Assembly: GCF_003086295.3 (NCBI RefSeq)
Contig: NC_092051.1
Location: forward strand, 77,570,445 to 77,634,444
Direction of reading: 5' to 3'
Source: Arachis hypogaea
Lineage: Eukaryota > Streptophyta > Magnoliopsida > Fabales > Fabaceae
Length of the DNA: 64,000 nucleotides
Part shown: piece by piece, positions 1 through 11,479 of the stretch
How the letters are laid out: every line of letters starts with the position of its first letter
Position numbering within the stretch: the stretch's first letter is position 1
The notes under the pieces: model-generated
Databases searched by the model: none
What the model was told of the DNA's origin: nothing
The model's input: only the letters and a program-made list of their open reading frames with translations
Position numbers and translations under genes: made by a program

Positions 1-1271
1 GTTAAGAATGAGAATTGGAAATTCTATCCTTATTATCTTTCCCAAGTGTGATGGTAAAAGCTCATTGCTCTCACTTAGTTATCCTCTAAGAAGTGAAGGA
101 AAGTCAAGTGAAACAATTAACCTTAGCTCACAAGTCCTAGTCACTTCATAGAGAAGAACTAGTGTTGGTGAGTTTTTCAATCTAATTAGCAATTTCAAAT
201 TACAGATCAATACTTGAGTATAACAATTCAAGTGGTTCCACTCAACCCCAACCAAGCAAGGAAATCTACTCCATGATCATGGGTGACATTTTCTCAAACA
301 CATGGTGGGCAAAAATAAAAGACATGATAACAAATGATGAAACAACTCAATTCAAATTACCACACAGAAGAAGCAACGAGAGCAAAATAAGTAATAACAA
401 TAGATATAAAAATTCTCAATGCATTAACAAAATCCAAAGATAACAAGATCCAAACATGAATTCAAATAATCAAATAGAAACGAGTAATAAAGAAGAAAAA
501 TATAAAGGAAATGACTCCAATTGAAGGTAACCACAGCTTCTCAAAAGATTTAATTACAAATAAAACTATGAAAAACCAAAAACCCTAGAGAGAAGTGGGA
601 GCTTCTCTCACTAGAATTCAAAACTAAAAAACTTAGCTAAAATGTAACGTGTCTTCAGTCTCAGCTGCATCCCCACCTCTAGTCTGCATTTTCGAGCTTG
701 AAATTGGGTCTAAATCAGCCTAGAAATCACCCCCAGCGAGTTCTGATAATTGCAACACGTGACACTCATCACGCGTACGCGTCAGCCTCGCATACGCGTC
801 AGCCATGCGTACGCGTCAGTGGCTCTGTACAGGGCCACACGTACGCGTCAGTCACGCGTACGCGTCAGTGGTCGACGCTCCTGGTCTCATGTACGCATTA
901 GTCACGCGTACGCGTCGCTAGAAAACTGGCTTGATCACACATACGCTTCAACCATGCTCGCGCGTCGCTCCCAGCTTCTCAAATATTTAAATTCTTGTGT
1001 TCCTTCCACTTTAGCATGCCTCTTCTTCATCCTCTATACTATTCCTGCTCTATAAATCCTGTAATCACTTAACGCACATATCACGGCATCGAATGATAAT
1101 AACAGAGGATTAAAAATTATTGATTTAAAGGCCTAGGAAGCATGATTTCAATTATAGCACAAAATTAGGAAGGAAAGTTAAAAACATACAATTTACATGA
1201 ATAAGCGTGAGAATAGTTGACAAAACCCACTCAATTCAGTCCAAAATATATCATAAAATAGTGGTTTATCA
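1..1271 (-). repeat. LTR fragment R1, cut by the window edge
   Basis: On the minus strand this block starts TGATAAACCACTATTTTATG, nearly the same start as the LTRs at 12912-14395 and 23802-25280, so 1271 is taken as its 5' (U3) end. The rest runs off the left edge of the window. Bases 770-975 hold a cluster of ACGCGTACGCGT-type palindromes at the position where related LTRs in the window carry theirs. Short ORFs here (67 and 101 codons) are translations of the palindrome cluster. Bases 1272-1376 read on the minus strand contain a purine-rich GTGGGGAAGGTGGAAAGG run that could be its polypurine tract. Confidence 0.75.
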
Positions 1272-1376
1272 TGTGCCTTTCCACCTTCCCCACATCCTCT
1301 AACGACAAGAGAGGAAACTTCCGTCCTGAACTTGTCATCCAAACACATTCTCAGGTTAATACGCAAGCGGGATCAC

Positions 1377-2372
1377 TGATGAGAGAACTTTTGCGTGGTC
1401 TAGAAATTTGCGGATAAATCCTCGTTGCAAGTATAGTTTCTAAACCTTCAAAAGTCCTTTCATACAAACATTTTGGTTGTCACAAATAACAAACCCCTTT
1501 AAAATTGATAACCGAGTATTTGAACCTCGAGTCATCTTCTCAAGGAATTGCAGGGAGGTATGTTCTTATTATTGGTTATGGAAAAAAAGTATGTTTTGGG
1601 GTTTTATTAATGTATAAGATAAGAAGCAACAATAGTAAATGGCAGAGGAAATAAAATAATAACAATAAAAATGAACTCTTGGCAAGGTATTAGAAATTGG
1701 AAGTACTGGAAGTACGGACTTAGTTATCCTGAGTTACTAATTTCTTAACCAAAGCCAAGAATGTAGAAAGCTAAATTAAAATCACAAATATCTGGAATAC
1801 CTCAGATAAAATACATTCAAAGTAGTAAAATCTAACATGGAAAAGTTCATAAGCCAATTGGGCAACATAAGTCAAATACAAATAAAAGCATTAGAGTATC
1901 TGAAAGTAAAAGAGGAATATAAAGTAAAAGGAATATTAAACCTGGGATTGAGAGTCACTCCTAAAACTAAGAGAAATCCTAAATCCTAATCCTAAGAGAG
2001 AGGAGAGAACCTCTCTCTCTAAAAACTACATCTACTCCTAATATTATGAATTCTGAGAGCCTCTTATGAATGGATGCAGTCCCCCACTTTACAGCCTCTA
2101 ATCTGTGTTTTCTGGGCCGCAAACTGGGTCAGAAACAGTCCAAAATTTGCTGGTTTCGAATTTTGCCACGCTGGATTTCTGTCACTGCGACGCGGCCGCA
2201 TGGATCACGCGGTCGCGTCACCTAGTGTTAGGGAAACTATAATATATTATATATCAAATCGAAGCCCCGGACGTTAGCTTTCCAACGCAACTGGAACCGT
2301 GTCATTTGACCCTCTGTAGCTAAAGTTATAGCCATTTGAGTGCGAAGAGGTCAGGCTGGAAAGCTTAGCAGT
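1377..2372 (-). repeat. LTR fragment R2, truncated by the tandem element array
   Basis: This is collinear with 12945-14110 (LTR of the family I element): the TCGTTGCAAGTATAGTT block, the GGTTGTCACAA block, the AGAGAGGAGAGA leader and the GGTCAGGCTGGA segment all occur in the same order. It carries a short CpG-rich palindrome segment near 2190-2220 (GCGACGCGG, ACGCGGTCGCGT). Homology stops at about 2372, where the internal region of the tandem array begins abruptly. The left boundary (TG at 1377 or 1380) is uncertain. Confidence 0.7.
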
Positions 2373-3233
2373 TTCATGTCCTGCCTATGAGCTCCCATGC
2401 AAGTTTTCATAAGCATGCAACCTCAATACATAATCATACAACTAGAACCACCACTTCTCCTAATCTTTTGCTTGCCTCAAAATTGTTTAATTCCTCAATC
2501 CTTCTTTTCAAAGAACTTTCATGTGATGCATTTTTGAAAAATTGAGTGCAAACAAGTTTTGGAGAGTATAGTGTTGTAAATGATCAAGCATCTTGATTAT
2601 TGAATTGCAGAAAAACTATCTAGACAGACGGACAGATAGGGGTACAATCTCACTTTCAATCACAGCAATATCTGATGTAAAATAATCACTTAACAATACA
2701 ACCTTTTGGAGTTTACTTGCTTTCCTCCTTCTCATCATCATCATTGCTGGTCTTCATATTCCTCTTTTATCTCCTTGATTGATGATGCTTAATTTTTCCA
2801 AGAGCTTGTATGAGGCTCTGCAGTGATATTGAAAGTTGCTTGTTCCCCAAGCACTTAAAAAATGGTTAGCATGCATGATTTATTTGTGGGCCCTTGAACT
2901 TACTTTGGTGTGGGAACACCAAACTTAGTACCTTGCCAATGGTTCTTATGCATCAGATTAACCATATGTGAAATTTTTTTTTCTTTTTCAAAAGTAATAA
3001 AACTGAAAACTAGGAAACAGCAGAATAGTTAACTAGTTTATCTAAATGCTTGAAGCTAACATTATGCAGAAAGTGAGAATGCGTTTTATGATGAAATTTT
3101 GGTGGAACACCAAACTTAGAATCCTTCATTCTCCCTTAAATTGTTTTGGTGTGAAACACCAAACTTAGCTCCTTGCAATATAGATGAAGTTAATTAACCT
3201 TTTTATTAAAATAACTATGGAAAGAAAACTACC
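2373..3233 (-). other. 3' internal region of family B, truncated copy
   Basis: No gene is seen. This region lies after the gag-like ORF on the minus strand. It contains three copies of CACCAAACTTAG (2927-2938, 3108-3119, 3157-3168), the reverse complement of the CTAAGTTTGGTG motif found beside polypurine tracts elsewhere in the window. The copy at 3147-3165 sits in a perfect inverted repeat, TTTGGTGT-GAA-ACACCAAA. The same three sites recur near 7735-7995. Confidence 0.6.
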
Positions 3234-4403
3234 TCAGGTTGGGTTGCCTCCCAACAAGTGCTCTTTTATTGTCATTAGCTTGACATCTTTCATCCTCTGA
3301 TCATGGAAGTTGAGGCTTCTGTTGCCTTTGGTTTCCCCTCTCACCGTGGGCTTTTCCTTGATGATTGTTTCTTTTCCCGTAGCCTTCTCACTTTTTTCCA
3401 TAACTGCTTTCCCTTTCAACCCAGCAGCTTTTTCACTGTTCTTTGGGTCATCTTCAGTGGCCCATAGGGATATATTTGCCTCTCTCTCGCCCAATTCAGC
3501 AAGGTTTTGAACCAGCTGTTCCATTTGCCTTTCAACTCTTCTGAGTGAGGCCTCTTGGTTCTTGCTTATCATCTCTTGATTTTTCCTTATTTCTTCCTGC
3601 TCTATTGTTGTCATTTCTTGAACTTTCATGAATCTTTCCATCATCATTTCTAGAACATAGAATCTTTGAGAGTTTGGAATTGGTTGTGGTTGTGTCAACT
3701 GTGATGGTTGATGAGAGTCATTTTGGGCGAGTGGTGAGATAGGACGGGGTTGGAAGTGTGTGTATTGATTGTTGTTGTGGGGGTGGTTTTTATGTTGGTT
3801 TTTGAAGTAGGGGTTGTTGCAGTTGAATTCCCTTGGTTTTTGATTTTGGTTTTCAACCCCTCTCCAGTTGGATTGAGTTTTCTAGGGTGGGTTGTACACA
3901 TCATTCTGAGTCCTACGTTGGAACATGCTTGAGGAACTGTCTGGAGAGTATGATCGCTCATGACTTGGTTGTTCATAGTTAATTACTCCAGAACCTTTTT
4001 CAGGTTGATTCCAACAATGGGGATTTTGAGGTGAGTTCTGTGCATTTGCCACAGCATGTTGCAGTTCATCTATTTTTCTGTTAATCAGCTCCAATTGTTG
4101 CTTAAGCTGTTGATGTATCTGCTCGCTTTGGGCCATGACTGCATGAATACCTTCAATTTCCTTCTCTTGTGCGAATGGTTGCACTCCTGCCTCTGGTTTA
4201 ACAGTTCTCTGAGGTGGCTTCAGCTTGGCTAGGAGTTCACTCATTAGTTCTTCCCATCCGATGATGTTTCCTTGTGGGAAAGTTTCAAACCACTGAGCAA
4301 TGTCGTTCATGGTGATGAGTGGTTGCTCGTCATCTAAGGTGGGGGTATTACTCCCATGCTTACTGGAGTTTGTTGGGTTCTTCTCCATGATCTGCACAAT
4401 CAC
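3234..4403 (-). pseudogene. Gag-like ORF of family B, copy 1
   Basis: This is a single minus-strand frame of about 390 codons, beginning at an ATG near 4403 (a second ATG, MEKNPTNSS, follows six codons on) and interrupted by one TAG at 3882-3884. The first third keeps a shrunken Gag core: WFETFPQGN followed by LLAKLKPPQR, which parallels WLESFPKE and FLARFYPPQR in element C. A long glutamine-rich coiled-coil-like stretch follows (QLKQQLELINRKIDEL), then a tyrosine, proline and asparagine-rich part, then a charged helical tail. The reverse transcriptase end of the protein is absent. The frame ends inside the conserved stem-loop (LLGGNP). The role would be capsid-like RNA packaging, if any. Confidence 0.65.
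3239..3254 (-). promoter_or_regulatory. Conserved stem-loop at the end of gag (TTGGGAGGCAACCCAA)
   Basis: The minus strand reads TTGGGAGGCAACCCAA, a five-base-pair stem with a six-base loop, preceded by AGCACTTG. The same element occurs at 8065-8080, 60434-60449 and in weaker form at 37627-37642 and 52530-52545, always at or just beyond the end of the gag or pol ORF. Function is unknown. Confidence 0.6.
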
Positions 4404-4728
4404 AAATAATCCAAATGAAGATTGAATACATTCATGTCCAAAATGTGGTTAAAAGGTTTAGCTGACACAATGTATCAAACAGTTGATAGGTTTGAAAGAT
4501 TAGTAAGAGAGAATTGCTTCTCTCGTATATTCAACAAGCTGAAATATGAGAATCATAGGAAGCCAGAGGAACCAAGAAAACTTCACTTTATTACTACAGT
4601 GAGGTTTCAGTTAATTCAAGCAAAAATTCAAACAGTTAGTGTGTTAGTCAAAAATTAGAGAATCAGAAAAGAAAAAAAATGCTTGATCTAGATCTCCACT
4701 TCACTTAATCATTGTCAATCTATTTCAA

Positions 4729-4746
4729 TCCCCGGCAACGGCGCCA
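4729..4746 (-). promoter_or_regulatory. Primer-binding site, tRNA-Asp type (family B copy 1)
   Basis: The minus strand reads TGGCGCCGTTGCCGGGGA, an 18-base match to the complement of the 3' end of plant tRNA-Asp (known sequence ending CCCCGGCAACGGCGCCA). It lies six bases inside the LTR end at 4753, the normal place for minus-strand priming. Confidence 0.92.
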
Positions 4747-4752
4747 AAAACT

Positions 4753-6579
4753 TGATGCGTATTTTCGGAAAACGAAAAAAAACGAATTCCAAACACACAA
4801 AACTAATCGGCAAGTGCACCGGGTCGTATCAAGTAATAAAACTCACGGGAGTGAGGTCGATCCCACAGGGATTGAAGGATTGAGCAATTTTAGTTTAGTG
4901 GTTGATTTAGTCAAGCGAATCAAGAATTGATTTGAGTGGTTTGTATACGACAGAAGCTAAATTGCATGAAATTAAAAGGGAGAAGGGTAGATTGCAGAAA
5001 ATTTAAGAGCAAAGAAAGTAAATAAGCTGAATCTTAAAGAACAAGTAATGTAAATTGCAGAAACCTAGATTGCAAGAAATGTAAATTGCAGAATCTTAAA
5101 GTGCAAGAAATGTAAATGGCTTGAATAGTAAAGGGAATTGGGAAGTGAATTTGCAGAAATTAAACAAGGAACAATAAATTGCAACAAACGGGATTGTAGA
5201 AGATGGATTCAATTGAACCGGATCTTGACAAAAATGGAAATCAGCTTGGTGTAGCAATGAAACAGGGAAATTGAAATTTAAAGCTGTAGATCTCAGGACC
5301 CAAGAGACTAGATAACCAAGTCTAGATCTCACTGCCTTCCTAGATCCAGCAAGAACAATTGTAAGGAAAATGTAAATTGCAGAGAGAATAGAAGAAGAAG
5401 CAATTAACTGAAAAGGAAATTCAATTATGCAGAAAATTAAACAAGATCCAAAGGTGAGATTGAAACAGAAGTTCTTCAATTCTCCACCTAAGATCCCGAG
5501 CAAGAAAAGTAAAGAGTGCTCAACAAGAACCAGGAAGAAGAGAGATCAATTCTCCTCCCCAATTCTCTAGAATTCTAAGAAAACAATTCAAAAATGTAAA
5601 GTAAGTTCCCTACTGTAAGTGTTACGAAAATTCTAAAAGGAAGCTCTCCAAAAACTTATTTCCTAATCTATTTATACACTTTCTTCAAATGGTCTTCAAG
5701 CCTTGAATTGGGCCTTTGTTCTTGATGGAATTGGGTTGATAAAGGCCTTGGTTGATTGCTCTTGGAGTTGGAGAAAGATCCATTGTGAACCGGGTTGAAA
5801 AACATAAAAGCTTGAGTAAAAGTTTGAGTAAAAGTTTGAGGCAAACTTTTACTCAAACTTTTTACACCAGCTGCCCCATTCTTGCTGCTACCAACGTTTG
5901 AGCCAAAGTTTGGGGTCAAACTTTTGCTCAAACGTTGGCCCCTTGTAAATGTGTGTTGCGCCAACCTTTGAGCAAAAGTTTGACCTCAAACGTTGGCGCA
6001 AGCTTTTTCCTCCAGGGTGTGCAAGAGTGGCGCCAATGTTTGAGCAAAAGTTTGACCTCAAACGTTGGCGCAAGCTTTTTCCTCCGGGGTATTGATTTTG
6101 TGATGCCAATGTTTGCCAAAAAGTTTGAGGCAAACATTGGCTCAAGCTTTTCTCCCAAAAGTTTGAGCTAAAGTTTGAGGCCAAACTTTTGCTCAAGCTT
6201 TTTTTCTCTGGAGTATTTTCAACTCAATTAAAAGTTTGAGCCAAAGTTTGAGGCAAACTTTTGCTCAAGCTTTTTGTTCTCTCTTGCTCCTAGCCATTCC
6301 TTTTTTCTTCAACCTTCTTCAAAACTCTTTTCACCTATCATCAATCAACCAAACACATCAAAGCTTTGCTTAAAATCATGAGTTTGTTATTCTTTTATAA
6401 TATATGACAATTATAGCATAAAATCTCATAAAATTGCATTAATTCATACATGGTTGATTGAATCAAAGGAAACACGGAAATCTACCCAATTGGCTTGCTT
6501 ATGGCTCAAGAAAGTGCATAAATCAATCGAAAACAAAAGAAAAAGGCTAGTGAAACTAGGCTAAGATGACTTGTCATCA
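4753..6579 (-). repeat. LTR of family B, shared middle LTR of the array (1827 bp)
   Basis: It is bounded TG...CA on both strands (minus strand starts TGATGACAAGTCATC and ends ACGCATCA). The PBS abuts one side, and a CAACACCAGCCTTAAAGC block abuts the other (minus strand GCTTTAAGGCTGGTGTTG, polypurine-tract position). The U3 part at 5810-6270 is packed with inverted repeats of AAAGTTTGAG and CAAACTTTTGCTC. It includes two copies of a 72-bp unit (5959-6030, 6031-6102) built on a CGCCAACNTTTGAG...CTCAAACGTTGGCG hairpin. ORFs of 76-102 codons over this region are repeat translations. Confidence 0.85.
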
Positions 6580-8060
6580 CAACACCAGCCTTAAAGCTTG
6601 CTTGTCCCCAAGCAAGAAAAGAATTATGCTCAAAGGTTCTTTCAATCAGAATGGATTTGAAAAATTACATGTACTATCCTGTGAGTGAAGTGATCAAGTG
6701 ACAGTGGGGTGAACTCTAAATCATATGCTCATGCAAGGGCCTCAGTGCTTACTAGTCCTTACATATTGGAACTCTTAGGTCTTAAGACTTTCATCCAAAT
6801 GATATCATGGAGATCTCTCTATAGGTAATCACCTTGAAGCAGCTAATAGTTTCTGTGCTTTGGCCTTGACTCTAAGTGTCATGTCTCAAAGCGGCTCTTT
6901 AGATAAGCTTTCAATCAATACTCCTAAACCAGTTGGTTTTAAGGTATTAGGTTTTAAAGCACCCCTTAGGATTTACTTGCTCAAGCCTCTCTCTTTGACA
7001 CACTTCGACCACAAGCATTTACTAGGATAATAACTATTTGAGTTCTTGTTTCTTTCCTTATTTTCATGCTTAGTAATTGATGCTCAGAGCCTTGGGCCAT
7101 GTTCTTTTTGTTTTTGTATTTTCTTTATTTTCTTTTGTTTTGTTTGCTGCTTCTCAGATCAATAGATTTTTGAGAATCTCCACAATACTTCTTTGAACTT
7201 CATGTCCTGCCTATGAGCTCCCATGCAAGTTTTCATAAGCATGCAACCTCAATACATAATCATACAACTAGAACCACCACTTTTCCTAATCTTTTGCTTG
7301 CCTCAAAATTGTTTAATTCCTCAATCCTTCTTTTCAAAGAACTTTCATGTGATGCATTTTTGAAAAATTGAGTGCAAACAAGTTTTGGAGAGTATAGTGT
7401 TGTAAATGATCAAGCATCTTGATTATTGAATTGCAGAAAAACTATCTAGACAGACGGACAGATAGGGGTACAATCTCACTTTCAATCACAGCAATATCTG
7501 ATGTAAAATAATCACTTAACAATACAACCTTTTGGAGTTTACTTGCTTTCCTCCTTCTCATCATCATCATTGCTGGTCTTCATATTCCTCTTTTATCTCC
7601 TTGATTGATGATGCTTAATTTTTCCAAGAGCTTGTATGAGGCTCTGCAGTGATATTGAAAGTTGCTTGTTCCCCAAGCACTTAAAAAATGGTTAGCATGC
7701 ATGATTTATTTGTGGGCCCTTGAACTTACTTTGGTGTGGGAACACCAAACTTAGTACCTTGCCAATGGTTCTTATGCATCAGATTAACCATATGTGAAAT
7801 TTTTTTTTCTTTTCCAAAAGTAATAAAACTGAAAACTAGGAAACAGCAGAATAGTTAACTAGTTTATCTAAATGCTTGAAGCTAACATTATGCAGAAAGT
7901 GAGAATGCGTTTTATGATGAAATTTTGGTGGAACACCAAACTTAGAATCCTTCATTCTCCCTTAAATTATTTTGGTGTGAAACACCAAACTTAGCTCCTT
8001 GCAATATAGATGAAGTTAATTAACCTTTTTATTAAAATAACTATGGAAAGAAAACTACCT
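6580..8060 (-). other. 3' internal region of family B, complete copy
   Basis: No gene is seen. Starting at 6580 the minus strand reads GGGGACAAGCAAGC...TTTAAGGCTGGTGTTG directly upstream of the LTR, the polypurine-tract position. Bases 6600-7198 are present only here; the left copy of the array has lost them. From 7199 the sequence repeats 2373-3233, including three CACCAAACTTAG sites and the TTTGGTGT hairpin. Confidence 0.6.
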
Positions 8061-9230
8061 CAGGTTGGGTTGCCTCCCAACAAGTGCTCTTTTATTGTCA
8101 TTAGCTTGACATCCTTCATCCTCTGATCATGGAAGTTGAGGCTTCTGTTGCCTTTGGTTTCCCCCTCTCACCGTGGGCTTTTTCTTGATGATTGTTTCTT
8201 TTCCCGTAGCCTTCTCACTTTTTTCCATAACTGCTTTCCCTTTCAACCCAGCAGCTTTTTCACTGTTCTTTGGGTCATCTTCAGTGGCCCATAGGGATAT
8301 ATTTGCCTCTCTCTTGCCCAATTCAGCAAGGTTTTGAACCAGCTGTTCCATTTGCCTTTCAACTCTTCTGAGTGAGGCCTCTTGGTTCCTGCTTATCATC
8401 TCTTGATTTTTCCTTATTTCTTCCTGCTCTATTGTTGTCATTTCTTGAACTTTCATGAATCTTTCCATCATCATTTCTAGAACATAGAATCTTTGAGAGT
8501 TTGGAATTGGTTGTGGTTGTGTCAACTGTGATGGTTGATGAGAGTCATTTTGGGCGAGTGGTGAGATAGGACGGGGTTGGAAGTGTGTGTATTGATTGTT
8601 GTTGTGGGGGTGGTTTTTATGTTGGTTTTTGAAGTAGGGGTTGTTGCAGTTGAATTCCCTTGGTTTTTGATTTTGGTTTTCAACCCCTCTCCAGTTGGAT
8701 TCAGTTCTCTAGGGTGGGTTGTACACATCATTCTAAGTCCTACGTTGGAACATGCTTGAGGAACTGTCTGGAGAGTATGATCGCTCATGACTTGGTTGTT
8801 CATAGTTAATTACTCCAGAACCTTTTTCAGGTTGATTCCAACAATGGGGATTTTGAGGTGAGTTCTGTGCATTTGCCACAGCATGTTGCAGTTCATCTAT
8901 TTTTCTGTTAATCAGCTCCAATTGTTGCTTAAGCTGTTGATGTATCTGCTCGCTTTGGGCCATGACTGCATGAATACCTTCAATTTCCTTCTCTTGTGCG
9001 AATGGTTGCACTCCTGCCTCTGGTTTAACAGTTCTCTGAGGTGGCTTCAGCTTGGCTAGGAGTTCACTCGTTAGTTCTTCCCATCCGATGATGTTTCCTT
9101 GTGGGAAAGCTTCAAACCACTGAGCAATGTCGTTCATGGTGATGAGTGGTTGCTCGTCATCTAAGGTGGGGGTATTACTCCCATGCTTACTGGAGTTTGT
9201 TGGGTTCTTCTCCATGATCTGCACAATCAC
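8061..9230 (-). pseudogene. Gag-like ORF of family B, copy 2
   Basis: This is a near-identical duplicate of 3234-4403 with extra damage. An additional TAG at 8733-8735 replaces a CAG codon that is intact in copy 1. A one-base insertion in a C run near 8162 (CCCCC against CCCC in copy 1) shifts the last 30 codons out of frame, so the reading frame closes at 8127. The shared TAG (8709 region) is also present. The domains are those described for copy 1: Gag-core remnant, glutamine-rich coiled coil, charged tail. The conserved stem-loop lies at 8065-8080. Confidence 0.6.
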
Positions 9231-9555
9231 AAATAATCCAAATGAAGATTGAATACATTCATGTCCAAAATGTGGTTAAAAGGTTTAGCTGACACAATGT
9301 ATCAAACAGTTGATAGGTTTGAAAGATTAGTAAGAGAGAATTGCTTCTCTCGTATATTCAACAAGCTGAAATATGAGAATCATAGGAAGCCAGAGGAACC
9401 AAGAAAACTTCACTTTATTACTACAGTGAGGTTTCAGTTAATTCAAGCAAAAATTCAAACAGTTAGTGTGTTAGTCAAAAATTAGAGAATCAGAAAAGAA
9501 AAAAAATGCTTGAACTAGATCTCCACTTCACTTAATCATTGTCAATCTATTTCAA

Positions 9556-9573
9556 TCCCCGGCAACGGCGCCA
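9556..9573 (-). promoter_or_regulatory. Primer-binding site, tRNA-Asp type (family B copy 2)
   Basis: The minus strand reads TGGCGCCGTTGCCGGGGA, identical to the site at 4729-4746 and six bases inside the LTR end at 9580. Confidence 0.92.
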
Positions 9574-9579
9574 AAAACT

Positions 9580-11479
9580 TGATGCGTATTTTCGGAAAAC
9601 GAAAAAAAACGAATTCCAAACACACAAAACTAACCGACAAGTGCACCGGGTCGTATCAAGTAATAAAACTCACGGGAGTGAGGTCGATCCCACAGGGATT
9701 GAAGGATTGAGCAATTTTAGTTTAGTGGTTGATTTAGTCAAGCGAATCAAGAATTGATTTGAGTGGTTTCTATACGACAGAAGCTAAATTGCATGAAATT
9801 AAAAGGGAGAAGGGTAGATTGCAGAAAATTTAAGAGCAAAGAAAGTAAATAAGCTGAATCTTAAAGAACAAGTAATGTAAATTGCAGAAACTTAGATTGC
9901 AAGAAATGTAAATTGTAGAATCTTAAAGTGCAAGAAATGTAAATGGCTTGAATAGTAAAGGGAATTGGGAAGTGAATTTGCAGAAATTAAACAAGGAACA
10001 ATAAATTGCAACAAACAGGATTGTAGAAGATGGATTCAATTGAACCGGATCTTGACAAAAATGGAAATCAGCTTGGTGTAGCAACGAAACAGGGAAATTG
10101 AAATTTAAAGCTGTAGATCTCAGGACCCAAGAGACTAGATAACCAAGTCTAGATCTCACTGCCTTCCTAGATCCAGCAAGAACAATTGCAAGGGAAATGT
10201 AAATTGCAGAGAGAATAGAAGAAGAAGCAATTAACTGAAAAGGAAATTCAATTATGCAGAAAATTAAACAAGATCCAAAGGTGAGATTGAAACAGAAGTT
10301 CTTCAATTCTCCACCTAAGATCCCGAGCAAGAAAAGTAAAGAGTGCTCAACAAGAACCAGGAAGAAGAGAGATCAATTCTCCTCCCCAATTCTCTAGAAT
10401 TCTAAGAAAACAATTCAAAAATGTAAAGTAAGTTCCCTACTGTAAGTGTTACGAAAATTCTAAAAGGAAGCTCTCCAAAAACTTAAATCCTAATCTATTT
10501 ATACACTTTCTTCAAATGGTCTTCAAGCCTTGAATTGGGCCTTTGTTCTTAATGGAATTGGGTTGATAAAGGCCTTGGTTGATTGCACTTGGAGTTGGAG
10601 AAAGATCCATTGTGAACCGGGTTGAAAAATATAAAAGCTTGAGTAAAAGTTTGAGTAAAAGTTTGAGGCAAACTTTTACTCAAACTTTTTACACCAGCTG
10701 CCCCATTCTTACTGCTACCAACGTTTGAGCCAAAGTTTGGGGTTAAACTTTTGCTCAATCGTTGGCCCCCTTGTAAATGTGTGTTGCGCCAACGTTTGAG
10801 CAAAAGTTTGACCTCAAACGTTGGCGCAAGCTTTTTCCTCCAGGGTGTGCAAGAGTGGCGCCAACGTTTGAGCAAAAGTTTGACCTCAAACGTTGGCGCA
10901 AGCTTTTTCCTCTAGGGTGTGCAAGAGTGGCACCAACGTTTGAGCAAAAGTTTGACCTCAAACGTTGGCGCAAGCTTTTTCCTCCAGGGTATTGATTTTG
11001 TGATGGCAACGTTTGCCAAAAAGTTTGAGGCAAACGTTGGCTCAAGCTTTTCTCCCAAAAGTTTGAGCTAAAGTTTGAGGCCAAACTTTTGCTCAAGCTT
11101 TTTTCCTCTGGAGTGTTTTCAACTCAATTAAAAGTTTGAGCCAAAGTTTGAGGCAAACTTTTGCTCAAGCTTTTTGTTCTCTCTTCCTCCTAGCCATTCC
11201 TTCTTTCTTCAACCTTCTTCAAAACTCTTTCCACCTATCATCAATCAACCAAACACATCAAAGCTTTGCTTAAAATCATGAGTTTGTTATTCTTTTATAA
11301 TATATGACAATTATAGCATAAAATCTCATGAAATTGCATTAATTCATACATGGTTGATTGAATCAAAGGAAACACGGAAATCTACCCAATTGGCTTGCTT
11401 ATGGCTCAAAAAAGTGCATAAATCAATTGAAAACAAAAGAAAAAGGCTAGTGAAACTAGGCTAAGATGACTTGTCATCA
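9580..11479 (-). repeat. 5' LTR of family B (1900 bp)
   Basis: This is collinear with 4753-6579 and has the same TG...CA ends. The main difference is a third copy of the 72-bp hairpin unit: 10787-10858, 10859-10930 and 10931-11002. This accounts for nearly all of the 73-base length difference between the two LTRs. Homology ends exactly at the terminal ...TTGTCATCA, after which unrelated sequence (GTGTGGTGGCCGG) begins. That fixes the outer end of the array. Confidence 0.87.

Larger units (their letters stand above)
2373..11479 (-). mobile_element. Tandem array of a compact non-autonomous LTR retrotransposon (family B)
   Basis: About 4.1 kb (2373-6579) repeats at 7199-11479 with a shift of 4826-4827 bases and near-identity. 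Read on the minus strand the order is LTR (11479-9580), PBS, short gag-like ORF, 3' region, LTR (6579-4753), PBS, gag-like ORF, then an abrupt end at 2373. The second internal copy therefore lacks its 3' part and a third LTR. The period equals one LTR (about 1.83 kb) plus one internal region (about 3.0 kb). Unequal recombination between LTRs of sister copies gives this shape. No protease, reverse transcriptase or integrase is present, so movement would need proteins in trans. Confidence 0.85.

Noticed and set aside
698..1055. 67- and 101-codon ORFs over the ACGCGT cluster
   Set aside because: They translate a CpG palindrome repeat (RTRQSRVRVS-like residues in several frames and in both strands elsewhere).
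4729..4746. tRNA-Asp gene, because of a perfect match to its 3' end
   Set aside because: Only the last 18 bases match and each copy lies next to an LTR end. They are primer-binding sites; no cloverleaf precedes them.
5928..6196. 76-102-codon ORFs on both strands
   Set aside because: They read through the CAACGTTTGAG hairpin repeats of the family B LTR in several frames.
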